From Congregibacter litoralis KT71 (GTDB lineage: Bacteria; Pseudomonadota; Gammaproteobacteria; Pseudomonadales; Halieaceae), in contig NZ_CM002299.1 in the NCBI RefSeq assembly GCF_000153125.2, positions 2,293,075 through 2,357,074 on the forward strand: a stretch of 64,000 bases of DNA, written 5' to 3'. The position numbers and the translations under genes are program-made. The notes under the pieces were generated by a model. The model was not told the DNA's origin. It did not search any database and saw only the letters and a program-made list of their open reading frames with translations. This document shows positions 1-8,754 of the stretch, piece by piece. The first letter of the stretch is position 1, and the number at the start of each line of letters is the position of its first letter.

Positions 1-1551
1 GCGCTGCCGGTTGCAGGGTTTCTGGCTTTTCCCACGCTGACAGCGCAGTTTTTCCCGGGCACCGATCGCGATCAGCTGTCTTTGAAGGTAACCTTGCCGC
101 CGGGACGCTCTATCACCGATACCTATGCCCTGGTGCAGGAACTCGATGAACGATTGCGTGACGAACCGCTCATCCGTCGCGTGGATTGGACCGTCGGCGA
201 AAGTGCCCCGCAGTTTTACTACAACCTGGTGCGTAATAAAGAAGGCATTCCCAGCTACGCCCAGGCGATGGTGCTCACCACCGACGAGAATCGCACGGAC
301 GATCTCATCCGCAGGCTCCAGACGGAGCTGGATGCAGAGTATCCCCAGGCACGTATTCTGGTTCTAGGCATCGAACAGGGACCGCCGGTGTCAGCGCCTC
401 TGGAAGTCGATCTCTTCGGTCCGGACCTCGAAACCCTCCGGCACCTGGGAGAAGAATTCCGCTTGCGCATGGAGCGAGTGCCGGATATCACTCATAGCAC
501 CACGGGGTTGATAGCGGGGGCGCCCAAGCTGGTATTCAAGCTTGATGAGCAGCGGGTTCGCATGGCGGGCCTGGATCTGGCGACCGTTGCGGACACCCTC
601 GATGCAGCGCTGCGAGGACGCATCGGTGGCGAAATTCTCGAGGGGACGCAGCGCCTGCCCGTGCGCGCCCGCCTCAACGAAAATGCCTGGTCGGACCCGG
701 AAGAGATCGCGAGTATCCGTCTACCTCTCCCCGCCTCGGACGGGGACAGCAGAACTATGCAAAGTATTAGCCTGAGCACCCTCGGACAATTCAGTCTGGA
801 ACCGTCCAACAGCCCCATTACCCGCAGGGACGGCGAGCGCATCAACACGGTGCAAGGCTATGTGACGCGGGGAGTGCTCGCCGAGGGGGCATTAAAAGAC
901 CTCCAGGCGATTCTCGCCGAGGACCCCGTCGCCCTGCCTTTCGGTTATCGCTATCAGTTTGGTGGCAACTCCGATGCCCGGGCCAGCGTCGTGCAGAACA
1001 TCATCGCTCCCATGGGGCTCATCGTCGCCGCATTGCTGGCAACTATCGTGCTGACCTTTAACTCCTGGCGCCTCTCGGCCGTGGCGTTTTCAGTGTTTGT
1101 GTTGTCTATGGGGTTAAGCCTGTTGTCCCTCGCGATCTTCCGCTATCCCTTCGGCGTGCAGGCGCTCATCGGGGTGATCGGCTCCATCGGCGTCTCGATC
1201 AATGCGGCGATCATCATTCTCACAGCGCTACAGTTAGACACCCGGGCCTCCCGCGGGGAGCCCGCTGCGGTGCGCGACGTGGTGATGGACTCCAGCCGTC
1301 ACATCGTGTCCACCACCATCACGACCTTTGGCGGTTTTCTACCGCTGATCCTTGAAGGCAGTCAGTTCTGGCCGCCCTTCGCCATGGCCATTGCCGGGGG
1401 CGTGCTCCTATCCACCGTCGTGTCATTCTTTTATATTCCCCCCATGTTCATGCTCTGTTACCGACGCAGGCACCGCCGACTTCAGGCAGAGCAGCACCCG
1501 ACACTGGTCAAGGACGACGACGGAAACCGCCTTATGGGCAACGCAGCATGA
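1..1551 (+). CDS. RND efflux permease, AcrB-type, C-terminal part (5' truncated by window)
   Basis: The reading frame is open from base 1, so this is the last 516 codons of a longer gene; a TTG at 82 lies inside the frame and is not a start. The visible protein begins in a periplasmic porter-domain segment (FFPGTDRDQL, VTLPPGRS) and ends with a block of hydrophobic helices (IIAPMGLIVAALLATIVL onward) and a basic tail, as in HAE1/AcrB-like permeases of about 1,030 residues. Such proteins form inner-membrane trimers that expel amphiphilic compounds using the proton gradient, together with a periplasmic adaptor and an outer-membrane channel. The stop overlaps the start of the downstream TetR gene (ATGA), suggesting coupled expression with its likely regulator. 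The adaptor gene would be expected upstream, outside the window. Substrate unknown. Confidence 0.9.
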   Translation, partial: ALPVAGFLAFPTLTAQFFPGTDRDQLSLKVTLPPGRSITDTYALVQELDERLRDEPLIRRVDWTVGESAPQFYYNLVRNKEGIPSYAQAMVLTTDENRTDDLIRRLQTELDAEYPQARILVLGIEQGPPVSAPLEVDLFGPDLETLRHLGEEFRLRMERVPDITHSTTGLIAGAPKLVFKLDEQRVRMAGLDLATVADTLDAALRGRIGGEILEGTQRLPVRARLNENAWSDPEEIASIRLPLPASDGDSRTMQSISLSTLGQFSLEPSNSPITRRDGERINTVQGYVTRGVLAEGALKDLQAILAEDPVALPFGYRYQFGGNSDARASVVQNIIAPMGLIVAALLATIVLTFNSWRLSAVAFSVFVLSMGLSLLSLAIFRYPFGVQALIGVIGSIGVSINAAIIILTALQLDTRASRGEPAAVRDVVMDSSRHIVSTTITTFGGFLPLILEGSQFWPPFAMAIAGGVLLSTVVSFFYIPPMFMLCYRRRHRRLQAEQHPTLVKDDDGNRLMGNAA

Positions 1552-2162
1552 CAGCAGCGGCCAAAAGCTATCATCACGGTGATTTGCGAAATACGCTTAT
1601 CCTTGCCGCCTCCCAGCTCATTGAGGACAGCGGATCCCTGAACTTTGCCATGGCGGACGCGGCGCGCCAGGCAGGGGTAAGTACCGCTGCGCCCTACCGG
1701 CATTTTCGCGATCGCGACGCCCTTCTCGAAGCCGTCAGTCAGCTCGCTTTTTTCGGACTGGGTGAACGCGTGCGGGAAGCCATCGCCAGCACGCGACAAG
1801 GCAGTATCGAAACCATCATCGCCATCGGTCAGGCGTACATCCAGTACGTCATTGAAAAGGCCGCTTTTTATGACCTTATGTGGGGTGATATCGGCGCCCG
1901 CGCCATGGACGCCGACAGTTTTGATCAAAAAGCATCAGGTTTTTACATGCTCGTCGACTCCGTGGAAGCTTATGTTGGCGAGCAGGGCCTGAGGAACGTT
2001 GACGTTCTCGACCTTGCGGTCAAACTCTGGTCGATGGTGCACGGTATGAGCGCTATCTCCATGAGCGGCAAGCTTCCCCACTTTCACCCCGACGCGGACA
2101 TACCCGAAATGCTGGATAGCAGCACCCGGACATTTATGGCCGGTCTCAAACAGGCGGAATGA
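1548..2162 (+). CDS. TetR/AcrR family transcriptional regulator
   Basis: 204 residues, the usual TetR length. The N-terminus carries the helix-turn-helix (around residues 35-53, MADAARQAGVSTAAPYRHF, ending in the typical Y-x-H-F), preceded by the YHHGDLRNTLILAA helix often seen in regulators with a WHG-type C-terminal domain. The remainder is a helical ligand-binding and dimerisation domain with no recognisable specificity. Its ATG overlaps the stop of the RND permease gene by 4 bases, so it is probably co-transcribed with and represses that pump operon, as AcrR/TtgR-type proteins do; that role is inferred from position. The ligand cannot be told from sequence. Confidence 0.93.
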   Translation: MTAAAKSYHHGDLRNTLILAASQLIEDSGSLNFAMADAARQAGVSTAAPYRHFRDRDALLEAVSQLAFFGLGERVREAIASTRQGSIETIIAIGQAYIQYVIEKAAFYDLMWGDIGARAMDADSFDQKASGFYMLVDSVEAYVGEQGLRNVDVLDLAVKLWSMVHGMSAISMSGKLPHFHPDADIPEMLDSSTRTFMAGLKQAE

Positions 2163-2166
2163 CGCG

Positions 2167-2889
2167 ATGAGTGCTTCTGACAAGAGATCCTTCGTTTTTC
2201 CTCCACCCGAGACCGTTGCTATTCCCGTTATCGGGAGTGAGGACGCTTTTCCCGTGCGACGTATTTTCTGCGTCGGACGCAATTACGCTGAGCATGCCCG
2301 GGAAATGGGGGCCGACCCCCAGAGAGAGCCCCCCTTCTTTTTTACCAAACCCGCCGATGCCATTGTTGTCGGAGGTGTCGATGTTCCCTACCCCGGCGCC
2401 ACCGCCGACCTGCATCACGAGGTGGAACTGGTGATTGCCATTGGTAGGCGCGGTAGTGATATCACCCCGGAGGATGCCCTCGATTATGTTTTTGGCTACG
2501 CCGTGGGCAACGATCTTACGCGTCGCGATCTTCAGGGAGAGGCCAAAAAAGCGGGTCGCCCCTGGGATACGGCCAAGGGCTTTGACCATTCTGCTCCGGT
2601 GTCACGGATCACACCGGCGACCCATTGCGGACACATTGATGAAGGTAAGATTTCGCTCCGTGTGAATGGCGATCTGCGTCAAAGAGGTGATTTGCGCGAC
2701 ATGATCTGGAGCACGCCGGAGATCATCAGCGCGCTATCCACGCTGTTTCTCCTTCAACCGGGGGATCTCATATTTTCGGGAACTCCCGCAGGCGTCGGGC
2801 CCTTGCTACCGGGCGACGAGGTAGACGCCACGGTTGCTGGACTCGATCCCCTGAGACACAGGGTGTCTGCGGCACGGGCTCATGCCTAG
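2167..2889 (+). CDS. Fumarylacetoacetate hydrolase (FAH) family protein
   Basis: 240 residues, a compact single-domain FAH protein. Visible motifs are RRIFCVGRNYAEHAREMG near residues 31-48 and the divalent-metal ligands in HHEVELVIAIG (Glu85, Glu87) with Asp116 in GNDLTRRDLQ. KGFDHSAP near residue 137 resembles fumarylpyruvate hydrolases of gentisate degradation. Family members cleave C-C bonds of diketo acids or decarboxylate oxaloacetate, so the exact substrate is uncertain; fumarylpyruvate or acylpyruvate hydrolysis is the best guess. It starts 4 bases after the TetR stop and is followed by a hairpin terminator, so it is the last gene of the RND-TetR-FAH transcription unit. No other aromatic degradation gene is nearby. 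Confidence 0.88.
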   Translation: MSASDKRSFVFPPPETVAIPVIGSEDAFPVRRIFCVGRNYAEHAREMGADPQREPPFFFTKPADAIVVGGVDVPYPGATADLHHEVELVIAIGRRGSDITPEDALDYVFGYAVGNDLTRRDLQGEAKKAGRPWDTAKGFDHSAPVSRITPATHCGHIDEGKISLRVNGDLRQRGDLRDMIWSTPEIISALSTLFLLQPGDLIFSGTPAGVGPLLPGDEVDATVAGLDPLRHRVSAARAHA

Positions 2890-2913
2890 CAAGGGATGAC
2901 GGTCGCTACATTG

Positions 2914-2938
2914 AAAACCGCGCCTAAAGGCGGTTTTT
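2914..2938 (+). terminator. Rho-independent terminator after the FAH gene
   Basis: AAAACCG (2914-2920) pairs with CGGTTTT (2931-2937). An inner CC/GG pair closes a TAAA loop, and the 3' arm forms a run of T. It lies 24 bases after the stop of the FAH gene and would end the RND-TetR-FAH transcript. Confidence 0.75.
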
Positions 2939-2940
2939 AG

Positions 2941-3187
2941 TCCCAAAGAATTTTAGCTTTACTGCTGCAGATTAAGTGCAAGCCCCTCGGCAGGATGTTC
3001 GCCTCCCGCCCTGCAGTGGGAAAGCTGGTATGCCGCGCGGAAACGCGGAATGGGGCTTTTCTCAGAGGCGACTTCCACCTCAAAGCGGACGGCCGCGCAG
3101 CCTAGGTTGGGCCGTCGCTATCGTTCAGGTGCAGCGATTTTACGAAGACTTCTGTATGCTCGAAGCTGTCAAATGTGGAGCCGCCCA
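2941..3187. other. Non-coding gap between terminator and DUF6090-like gene
   Basis: Roughly 250 bases. A reading frame in phase with the next gene extends upstream to 3050, but its residues (basic, no hydrophobic or family pattern) look non-coding, and the real gene has its own ribosome-binding site at 3176-3179. No convincing promoter hexamers were found; regulatory sequence for the next gene probably lies here. Confidence 0.4.
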
Positions 3188-3910
3188 ATGTTGCTACGAC
3201 GCGTTACAGAGCATGTGCGCAATCAAAACTGGTTTGCCGTCGGTATCGACTTCTGTATTGTCGTGATCGGCGTTTACATCGGTATTCAGGTCGCAAATTG
3301 GAATTCTTCAAGGCTCACGCAGCAAGAGGAGAGCGTTCTCGTTTCAAGGCTGTTGGCCGAATTCAAGGAGCTTGAAGGAAAGCTAAACCAGAACTTGCTG
3401 ACCTACAAGAAAGACAAGGAGATTCTCCAGGAACTTATCAACGAAGTAAGCGGCGGTGTTAGTGAACAGGAGGCTCTAACTGTCGCGGAGCGCTCCTTGG
3501 GGATAAGCCTGTTGTCGCCCGCCATAAGCACTCCTGCTTACAGAGAACTACTGAGCACGGGCAAGATAAACATCATCCAGTCTCAGGCACTGAAACGCGC
3601 GTTGCGCGATTGGGGGATTCAAGCGGACAGGCTGGATATAGCGACGCCGGTAATTCTGGACTATTTGTTTTTACATGGCGCACCCCTCCACGATGTAACT
3701 AACGCTGCAAGAAACGGCGGATTCGCCGAGGGCTCGCTGTTTAAGTCGCAGCTATCTAGTCAAGTTGAATCATTGGAGTTGTATCTTGGGGCGTTGAATT
3801 GTCTACGCGGCGTCGAACTGCTTCTAGATTGGCAGACAGTCACGTTAGAGCGCGCAGCGGAAGTCATCATGGCTGCGGAGCAATACTCGCGCTCAATAGA
3901 ACCTGAGTGA
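3188..3910 (+). CDS. DUF6090-like membrane-anchored protein of unknown function
   Basis: 240 residues from the ATG at 3188, chosen because GGAG sits 8 bases upstream (3176-3179). The N-terminus has a short basic stretch (MLLRRVTEHVRNQNWFA) followed by one transmembrane helix (VGIDFCIVVIGVYIGIQV) and an NWN motif. This layout matches proteins annotated DUF6090, whose function is unknown. The rest is predicted to be helical, with charged segments rich in Glu, Lys and Leu at about residues 40-90, probably exposed on one side of the membrane. Codon and base composition look less GC-rich than neighbouring core genes (AT-rich codons such as aag, ata, aac), suggesting acquisition. No operon partner. 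The function remains open. Confidence 0.75.
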   Translation: MLLRRVTEHVRNQNWFAVGIDFCIVVIGVYIGIQVANWNSSRLTQQEESVLVSRLLAEFKELEGKLNQNLLTYKKDKEILQELINEVSGGVSEQEALTVAERSLGISLLSPAISTPAYRELLSTGKINIIQSQALKRALRDWGIQADRLDIATPVILDYLFLHGAPLHDVTNAARNGGFAEGSLFKSQLSSQVESLELYLGALNCLRGVELLLDWQTVTLERAAEVIMAAEQYSRSIEPE

Positions 3911-3943
3911 TACACCAAGGGGTACGGCTGCTATCCCGATAAC

Positions 3944-3977
3944 TAACGCTCAGAACCGGCTCAAATAGCGAGCGTTA
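3944..3977. repeat. Inverted repeat downstream of DUF6090-like gene
   Basis: TAACGCTC at 3944-3951 is the exact reverse complement of GAGCGTTA at 3970-3977, with an 18-base spacer. No T-run follows, so it is not a standard terminator. Its position just after a stop codon, with TAAC/GTTA ends, superficially recalls an integron attC site, but the span (34 bases) is too short and the core-site consensus is not met. Confidence 0.5.
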
Positions 3978-4012
3978 TGGCTCGAAATCAGTGGTTGGCT
4001 CAACACTCTCCC

Positions 4013-4042
4013 AACGACTGAAAATAGGCGAAAGCGGTCGTT
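4013..4042. repeat. Second inverted repeat in the accessory gap
   Basis: AACGAC at 4013-4018 mirrors GTCGTT at 4037-4042. With the preceding repeat it makes the 198-base gap 3911-4108 rich in dyad symmetry. No coding signal was seen in the gap. Confidence 0.35.
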
Positions 4043-4108
4043 TCTGACGTTCCCCACAATCCCTGCCAATGATCTACTACCACAACGCAGCGGCGCGTGA
4101 TTGGGGCT

Positions 4109-4348
4109 CTAAACGTCGATCCCAGTGGTGGGTACTAGGATAGTAACTGGGTCAATAAATAGCTCAGCGACAGCAAAGCCAATCGCAATACCTAGTAACA
4201 AGATAGCGAGCCACCAAACCCTCTGAAGTCGTCTTGCGCGGCGTATCGCAGCCCGTTCATCCTCAAGTAGCTGCTGCGTCTTGCGAGCCTCCACCATCAT
4301 CTCATCAAGACGACCCTGGGCGGCTCTTAGTTGTTCGCGTTCGTCCAT
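4109..4348 (-). CDS. Small hypothetical protein: coiled coil plus one membrane helix
   Basis: 79 residues. The first 45 are charged and heptad-like (MDEREQLRAAQGRLDEMMVE, then EARKTQQLLEDERAAIRRAR), followed by one clear transmembrane helix (VWWLAILLLGIAIGFAVAEL) and a short tail. This order predicts a tail-anchored or bitopic inner-membrane protein with a cytoplasmic coiled coil. No ribosome-binding site is obvious upstream of the ATG at 4348, so the start is tentative. The amphipathic-then-hydrophobic pattern is unlikely by chance, which is the main reason for calling it a gene. No family recognised; function unknown. It sits in the small accessory pocket beside the tRNA genes. Confidence 0.5.
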   Translation of the reverse strand: MDEREQLRAAQGRLDEMMVEARKTQQLLEDERAAIRRARRLQRVWWLAILLLGIAIGFAVAELFIDPVTILVPTTGIDV

Positions 4349-4410
4349 CGATGAAGTTTAGCTGACTAACGGAAGCGACTAGAACCGACCTACGAAAGCA
4401 CTAAATCGTG

Positions 4411-4668
4411 TTAATTGGTGCGGAGCAACCTCGTGCTAATTTTGTGGCAATTTTTGTCGTGGAACTCGGCTTCAAGCTCGTTACGCGCTCGCCTCCATCG
4501 ATCCATCTGCGAAGCGCTGCCACCCTCCTTTCGAAGGTCATCGTAGTCCTCGATGCGCTCCTTCAGGGCTTTGCATTCTTCTATGGCTGATTGCGATTGA
4601 GAAAGGACTTTAACTGCAGGAGAAAAGGCCAGCGCCAAAAAGAGCAAAAGCGAGCTAATTCTTAACAT
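4411..4668 (-). CDS. Small secreted hypothetical protein
   Basis: 85 residues from the ATG at 4668, preferred over an in-frame GTG at 4680 because GGAG (4676-4679 on this strand) lies 7 bases ahead of it. The N-terminus is a classic signal peptide (MLRISSLLLFLALAFSPAVK) with cleavage likely after LSQS or nearby. The mature part is short, highly charged and helical (ECKALKERIEDYDDLRKEGG), with two cysteines that could form a disulfide in the periplasm. No family recognised. It is transcribed in the same direction as the preceding membrane protein gene and lies just beyond tRNA-Arg. A hydrophilic periplasmic helper or orphan accessory gene is possible; no function is assigned. Confidence 0.6.
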   Translation of the reverse strand: MLRISSLLLFLALAFSPAVKVLSQSQSAIEECKALKERIEDYDDLRKEGGSASQMDRWRRARNELEAEFHDKNCHKISTRLLRTN

Positions 4669-4791
4669 CGATCTCTCCACTTAAGTTACACGCGCAGTGA
4701 GCTCCCAATCCAAAACGTGCACGCCGCCGCACCCCATGCGCACCCCAGCTAGTAATTGTTAGCAACCGCTTACCTCGAGAGACTTTAATTT

Positions 4792-4868
4792 TGGCGCGCC
4801 CACGAGGATTCGAACCCCGGACCGTCGGCTTAGAAGGCCGATGCTCTATCCAGCTGAGCTATGAGCGC
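4792..4868 (-). tRNA. tRNA-Arg (anticodon TCT)
   Basis: 77 bases including the encoded CCA. The acceptor arms GCGCTCA and TGGGCGC pair fully. The anticodon loop CTTCTAA sits on a TCGGC/GCCGA stem, giving anticodon TCT, which reads AGA/AGG. The T-loop GGTTCGAATCC is canonical. Third tRNA of the leftward Pro-His-Arg series. Confidence 0.97.
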
Positions 4869-5026
4869 GTGAGAAGATTGTCGTGATCGAGCTGACGGGT
4901 AATTGTAGGTGTTGCGGGACGTCGATGGAACCATAGAAGCGCCGACATGCGATGCAACGCGCATCCACGTCGAACGACCGTCAGAAGTTGACTGTCAGAA
5001 CTTAAAAATAGAAGCAGAGTGAAAAA

Positions 5027-5102
5027 TGGGGTGGCCGACGGGTCTTGAACCCGCTACCTCCGGAGTCACAATCCGGTGCTCTACCCGGTGAGCTACGGCC
5101 AC
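5027..5102 (-). tRNA. tRNA-His (anticodon GTG)
   Basis: 76 bases with encoded CCA. Acceptor GTGGCCG pairs with CGGCCAC. The anticodon loop TTGTGAC gives GTG. The discriminator is C73, and a G precedes the first acceptor base (encoded by position 5103), matching the G-1:C73 identity pair of histidine tRNAs. Confidence 0.97.
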
Positions 5103-5218
5103 CACTAAACGGTTGCGAGGCACCACCAACAAACCTTTGGGGCAATCATTCTGAGCAGTGCTCATGGAATGCCGGTTTAGTGATGCTCTTTGAAGGGATG
5201 AAAAGGTCCAGCTAAAAG

Positions 5219-5295
5219 TGGTCGGGGTAGAGAGATTCGAACTCCCGACATCCTGCTCCCAAAGCAGGCGCGCTACCAGACTGCGCTATACCCCG
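5219..5295 (-). tRNA. tRNA-Pro (anticodon TGG)
   Basis: 77 bases with encoded CCA. Acceptor CGGGGTA pairs with TACCCCG. The anticodon loop TTTGGGA on a CCTGC/GCAGG stem gives TGG, the wobble-reading proline tRNA. First of the three leftward tRNAs and downstream of cysS. Confidence 0.97.
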
Positions 5296-5451
5296 ATGAA
5301 ACTTTTAAAACCTTACCCCCAACTCACTGATCACACCACACCTGTTGCGACTACCGTTGAACCGGCCGTTGCGGTTGCTGCGATCTGCGATTAAGCCCGA
5401 TTTAGGGAGCGCGAATGTTACTCATCCGCCCCACCCTCGTCAATGAAAAAC
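5296..5451. other. Gap between cysS stop and tRNA-Pro
   Basis: 156 bases between the end of cysS and the 5' end of tRNA-Pro, all leftward. No clear terminator or promoter could be picked out, so the tRNAs may be read through from cysS or have an unrecognised promoter. Confidence 0.35.
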
Positions 5452-6840
5452 CTAACTGTTTACCCTACGCCAAAGCGTGCCGCCCGCCGAATCCTCGAGC
5501 ACGATTCCCGCGGCCGTGAGCTCCTCACGAATCCCATCGGCCCGGGCGTAATTTTTGTCGGCTTTTGCAGCCGCGCGCTCTGCAATAAGCGCGTCAACGG
5601 CGTCGGCATCAAGGCTGCTGTCGGTCGACGCACTGTCCCCCTGTAACCACTCGAGGGGATCATGCTGCAAAACGCCCAGGAGATTACCCGCCGCGAGAAG
5701 ACGGGCCTTTAGCTGAGGCTTGTCATCCTCCGCTGCCTTGTTGATATCCCGGGCAAGGGCATGAAGCTCACTAATGGCAAGAGGCGTGTTCAGGTCGTCA
5801 CAGAGGGCGGAGTAAAAAGCCTCACCCTCTAAAGGAACGTCCTCGTCCAGCTCGATGTGCTGAACGCTGCGAAGGGTGTTGTAAAAATTCGTCAGAGTCT
5901 GCTCGGCCTGCGCTAGCAATGCCTCGGAGAAATTCAGCGGCGACCGATAGTGCGCCGACAGCAGCGCAAAGCGTAATACCTCACCTCGGTAACGCGTGAG
6001 CAGTTCACGAATGGTCGCAACATTACCCAGGGACTTGGACATTTTCTCACCGTCCATGTCCAGAAAGGCGTTGTGCATCCAGACCCTTACAAACTCATCG
6101 CCAAAGGCACAACAGCTCTGGGCCAGCTCATTTTCGTGGTGGGGAAAAATAAGATCCCGCCCACCCCCGTGAATGTCGATGGTCGGCCCCAGGTGCTCTC
6201 TGATCATGGCAGAACACTCGAGATGCCAACCCGGTCGCACGCGACCCCAGGGGCTGTCCCAACCGGGTTCGTCGTCGCTGGAGGGCTTCCAGAGCACAAA
6301 GTCTCCCGGATGCCGTTTGTAATCCGCCACCTCTACCCGGGCGCCGGCCAACATGTCATCGAGGGAACGACCGGAGAGCTGACCATAATTCTCCATGGAC
6401 GTTACCGCGAAAAGGACGTGACCCTCTGAGGCGTAGGCGTGCCCTTTTTCAATGAGCTTCTCCGTAAGCGCAATCATCGGTCCGATATTGTCCGTTGCAT
6501 GAGGCTCAAGGGTAGGCGGCAAGGCGTTGAGCTGCGCCGTATCCTCGCGATACTTATCCGTGAACTCCTTGGCAATCACGTCAATGGCGACGCCCTGCTC
6601 CTTTGCCGCGAGCATGATTTTATCGTCGATATCAGTGATGTTCCGCGCGTAGACCACCTCGTCGTAGCGGGTTTGCAACAGCCGAAACAGGGTGTCAAAC
6701 ACCACCACGGGGCGTGCGTTGCCGATATGCGCAAGGTTGTACACCGTCGGGCCACAGACATACATGGTCACGCGATTCGGGCTCAGGGGACGGAACACTT
6801 CCTTGGTCTTGGCGCGCGTGTTGTAAAGCTGCAGGTCCAC
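5452..6840 (-). CDS. cysS: Cysteine--tRNA ligase
   Basis: 462 residues, matching the usual 460 or so. This class I synthetase charges tRNA-Cys in the cytoplasm. It shows the HIGH-type motif HIGN at residues 38-41, the zinc-binding CGPTVYN segment around Cys29, the [14 protein letters not shown] region that supplies further zinc ligands, and KMSKSLGN near residue 265. A DALR-type helical domain and the C-terminal [19 protein letters not shown] helices complete it. It lies immediately downstream of glnS in the same direction (24 bases apart), so the two synthetases probably form an operon, followed by three tRNA genes. No anomalies seen. Confidence 0.98.
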   Translation of the reverse strand: MDLQLYNTRAKTKEVFRPLSPNRVTMYVCGPTVYNLAHIGNARPVVVFDTLFRLLQTRYDEVVYARNITDIDDKIMLAAKEQGVAIDVIAKEFTDKYREDTAQLNALPPTLEPHATDNIGPMIALTEKLIEKGHAYASEGHVLFAVTSMENYGQLSGRSLDDMLAGARVEVADYKRHPGDFVLWKPSSDDEPGWDSPWGRVRPGWHLECSAMIREHLGPTIDIHGGGRDLIFPHHENELAQSCCAFGDEFVRVWMHNAFLDMDGEKMSKSLGNVATIRELLTRYRGEVLRFALLSAHYRSPLNFSEALLAQAEQTLTNFYNTLRSVQHIELDEDVPLEGEAFYSALCDDLNTPLAISELHALARDINKAAEDDKPQLKARLLAAGNLLGVLQHDPLEWLQGDSASTDSSLDADAVDALIAERAAAKADKNYARADGIREELTAAGIVLEDSAGGTLWRRVNS

Positions 6841-6864
6841 CGTGGTTACTTCCTCACTCTGATA

Positions 6865-8529
6865 TCAGGATTTGCTGGCCCAGACGTCGCGCAGGCCTAT
6901 GGTCTGATTGAAAACAGGGGCTTCGGGACTGTGATCGCAGCGGTCAGCCACGAAATAACCTTCGCGCTCAAACTGGAATCGAGACTCCGGCTCCGCCGCA
7001 GCCGCGTCCGGCTCTACCAGGGCGCCCTCAATGATTTTCAGGGATTCCGGATTCAAAAAGCTCATGAAATCGGCACCACCGCGATCCGGTGCCGGGTCCG
7101 TAAACAGGCGGTCATAGAGTCGCACCGTGGCGGGTACCGCTGATGATGCCTCTACCCAGTGAATAACGCCCTTGGGCTTGATGCCATCCGCGGGATCGTT
7201 ACCGAGAGAGCCCTCAATGAGATCGGCGATAACGCCTACCACCTCCCCGTCGGCATTCTTCTCCACATCGACGGCCTCGATAACGTAGGCATTTCGAAGG
7301 CGAACGCGCTTGCCCAAAACCAGGCGCTTAAACTTTTTATTGGCCTCTTCCCGAAAGTCTTCGGCATCAATAAACAGCTCACCACTGAACGGCAGACTCC
7401 GCTGCCCCAGCTCTTCGCGGGACGGATGCGCGGCGGCGGTAATGGCCGGATGATCCTCGGGCACATTGCGCAGGGTCAATTTGAGGGGATTGAGCACACA
7501 CATGGCCCGGGGAGCGTTCTGATTAAGATCGTCGCGGATGGCATGTTCCAGCATCGCCACATCCACCACCCCATCAGAACGCGAAGTCCCCACCATCTCG
7601 CAAAAGTGTCGAATAGCCGCAGGTGTGTAACCACGACGACGCATGCCCGCTACCGTAGGCATGCGCGGGTCATCCCAGGAAGCCACGATTCCGTCATCAA
7701 TCAGTTGTTTGAGCTTGCGCTTGCTGGTGATGGTATAGCTGGTGTTAAGGCGTCCGAATTCGTATTGCCGCGGCTTGCTCTCTACGGGCAGGTTGTTAAT
7801 GAACCACTCGTAGAGAGGCCGGTGATCTTCAAACTCCAGGGTGCAAATAGAGTGCGTGACGCCCTCGATGGCATCTTCCTGACCATGGGCAAAATCGTAG
7901 GTGGGATAAATGGGCCAGGCATCACCGGTCTGATGGTGATGAGCCTTGCGGATGCGGTAAAGAATGGGATCGCGCATGTTCATATTCGGATGACTCATGT
8001 CGATTTTGGCGCGAAGCACCCGTTCACCATCGGCAAACTCGCCAGCGCGCATGCGCCGAAGCAGATCCAGGTTCTCCTCCACAGACCGCCCCCGAAAGGG
8101 ACTGTTGCGCCCGGGCTCTGTCAGAGTGCCGCGATACTCCCGGGCCTCATCAGGACTCAAGTCATCCACATAGGCCTTGCCCTGCTCTACAAGGTACTCG
8201 GCCCAGCCATAGAGCGTATCGAAGTAGCTCGAGGCAAAACGTACGGGCCCTTCCCAGCTATAGCCCAGCCACGCCACGTCGGCCTGTATGGATTCGATAA
8301 ACTCCTGGCTCTCTTTTTCGGGATTGGTGTCGTCAAAGCGCAGGCGGCAGATGCCTCCGAACTCCTCCGCGAGACCGAAGTTGACGCTGATGGATTTCGC
8401 GTGACCAATATGCAGATAGCCGTTAGGCTCCGGCGGGAACCGGGTGACGATCTGTGGCACTTTGCCTGATCGCAGATCCTCCGCGATAAGCGTGCGCAAA
8501 AAGTTGTTGCTGGTTACACCAGATTCCAC
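6865..8529 (-). CDS. glnS: Glutamine--tRNA ligase
   Basis: 554 residues from the GTG at 8529, exactly the length of E. coli GlnS. GGAGG lies 9 bases upstream of that GTG, whereas the longer in-frame extension to 8625 has no family-like sequence. Class I synthetase: [16 protein letters not shown] around residues 31-46 carries HIGH, and the signature-2 loop is TSKRKLKQL, a variant of the E. coli MSKRKL loop. Two C-terminal beta-barrel anticodon-binding domains follow (for example the [11 protein letters not shown] region). It charges tRNA-Gln directly. It is divergent from ppiB and co-directional with cysS, a Pseudomonas-like arrangement. Confidence 0.97.
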   Translation of the reverse strand: MESGVTSNNFLRTLIAEDLRSGKVPQIVTRFPPEPNGYLHIGHAKSISVNFGLAEEFGGICRLRFDDTNPEKESQEFIESIQADVAWLGYSWEGPVRFASSYFDTLYGWAEYLVEQGKAYVDDLSPDEAREYRGTLTEPGRNSPFRGRSVEENLDLLRRMRAGEFADGERVLRAKIDMSHPNMNMRDPILYRIRKAHHHQTGDAWPIYPTYDFAHGQEDAIEGVTHSICTLEFEDHRPLYEWFINNLPVESKPRQYEFGRLNTSYTITSKRKLKQLIDDGIVASWDDPRMPTVAGMRRRGYTPAAIRHFCEMVGTSRSDGVVDVAMLEHAIRDDLNQNAPRAMCVLNPLKLTLRNVPEDHPAITAAAHPSREELGQRSLPFSGELFIDAEDFREEANKKFKRLVLGKRVRLRNAYVIEAVDVEKNADGEVVGVIADLIEGSLGNDPADGIKPKGVIHWVEASSAVPATVRLYDRLFTDPAPDRGGADFMSFLNPESLKIIEGALVEPDAAAAEPESRFQFEREGYFVADRCDHSPEAPVFNQTIGLRDVWASKS

Positions 8530-8562
8530 GATGGGGGGCCTCCGCCCTTCAAAAAGCGGCGT

Positions 8563-8592
8563 AGTATACCGGCAGGGAACGAGAGCCGTCAG
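8563..8592 (-). promoter_or_regulatory. Candidate promoter for glnS-cysS
   Basis: On the minus strand CTGACG (8587-8592) is followed after 18 bases by TATACT (8563-8568). This would start transcription near 8556 and leave a leader of about 27 bases before the glnS GTG, including its GGAGG site. Confidence 0.4.
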
Positions 8593-8625
8593 CAGGCGAT
8601 GACCGCAAAGTCTCGCGCAAAGCAA

Positions 8626-8631
8626 TATAAT
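8626..8631 (+). promoter_or_regulatory. Candidate -10 element for ppiB
   Basis: A perfect TATAAT at 8626-8631 points toward ppiB. No good -35 hexamer lies 16-18 bases upstream, and the leader would be about 115 bases, so the call is tentative. It sits in the 225-base divergent gap between glnS and ppiB. Confidence 0.3.
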
Positions 8632-8754
8632 GCTTCTGGGCGGTTTCGAAGGTTCTCACTGCCGCCCAAAACAAGTACCATCCCGCTCCGGCGAAAAGCG
8701 CATGCAGCCCCACACCGCCAAGCAACTCAACTTCGAGTAGAACAAGGATTTTCT

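Noticed and set aside
82..84. TTG as start of the RND permease
   Set aside because: The frame is open to base 1 and the residues before the TTG (FFPGTDRDQL) are conserved RND porter sequence; the gene starts outside the window.
3944..3977. attC site of an integron cassette
   Set aside because: The inverted repeat has TAAC/GTTA ends, but the element is only 34 bases, lacks the core-site consensus, and no integrase or cassette array is present.
7159..8469. 436-codon open frame on the plus strand opposite glnS
   Set aside because: It is fully antisense to a clear glutamine--tRNA ligase gene. Its product has no recognisable domain, and the frame is explained by GC-rich codon bias on the opposite strand.
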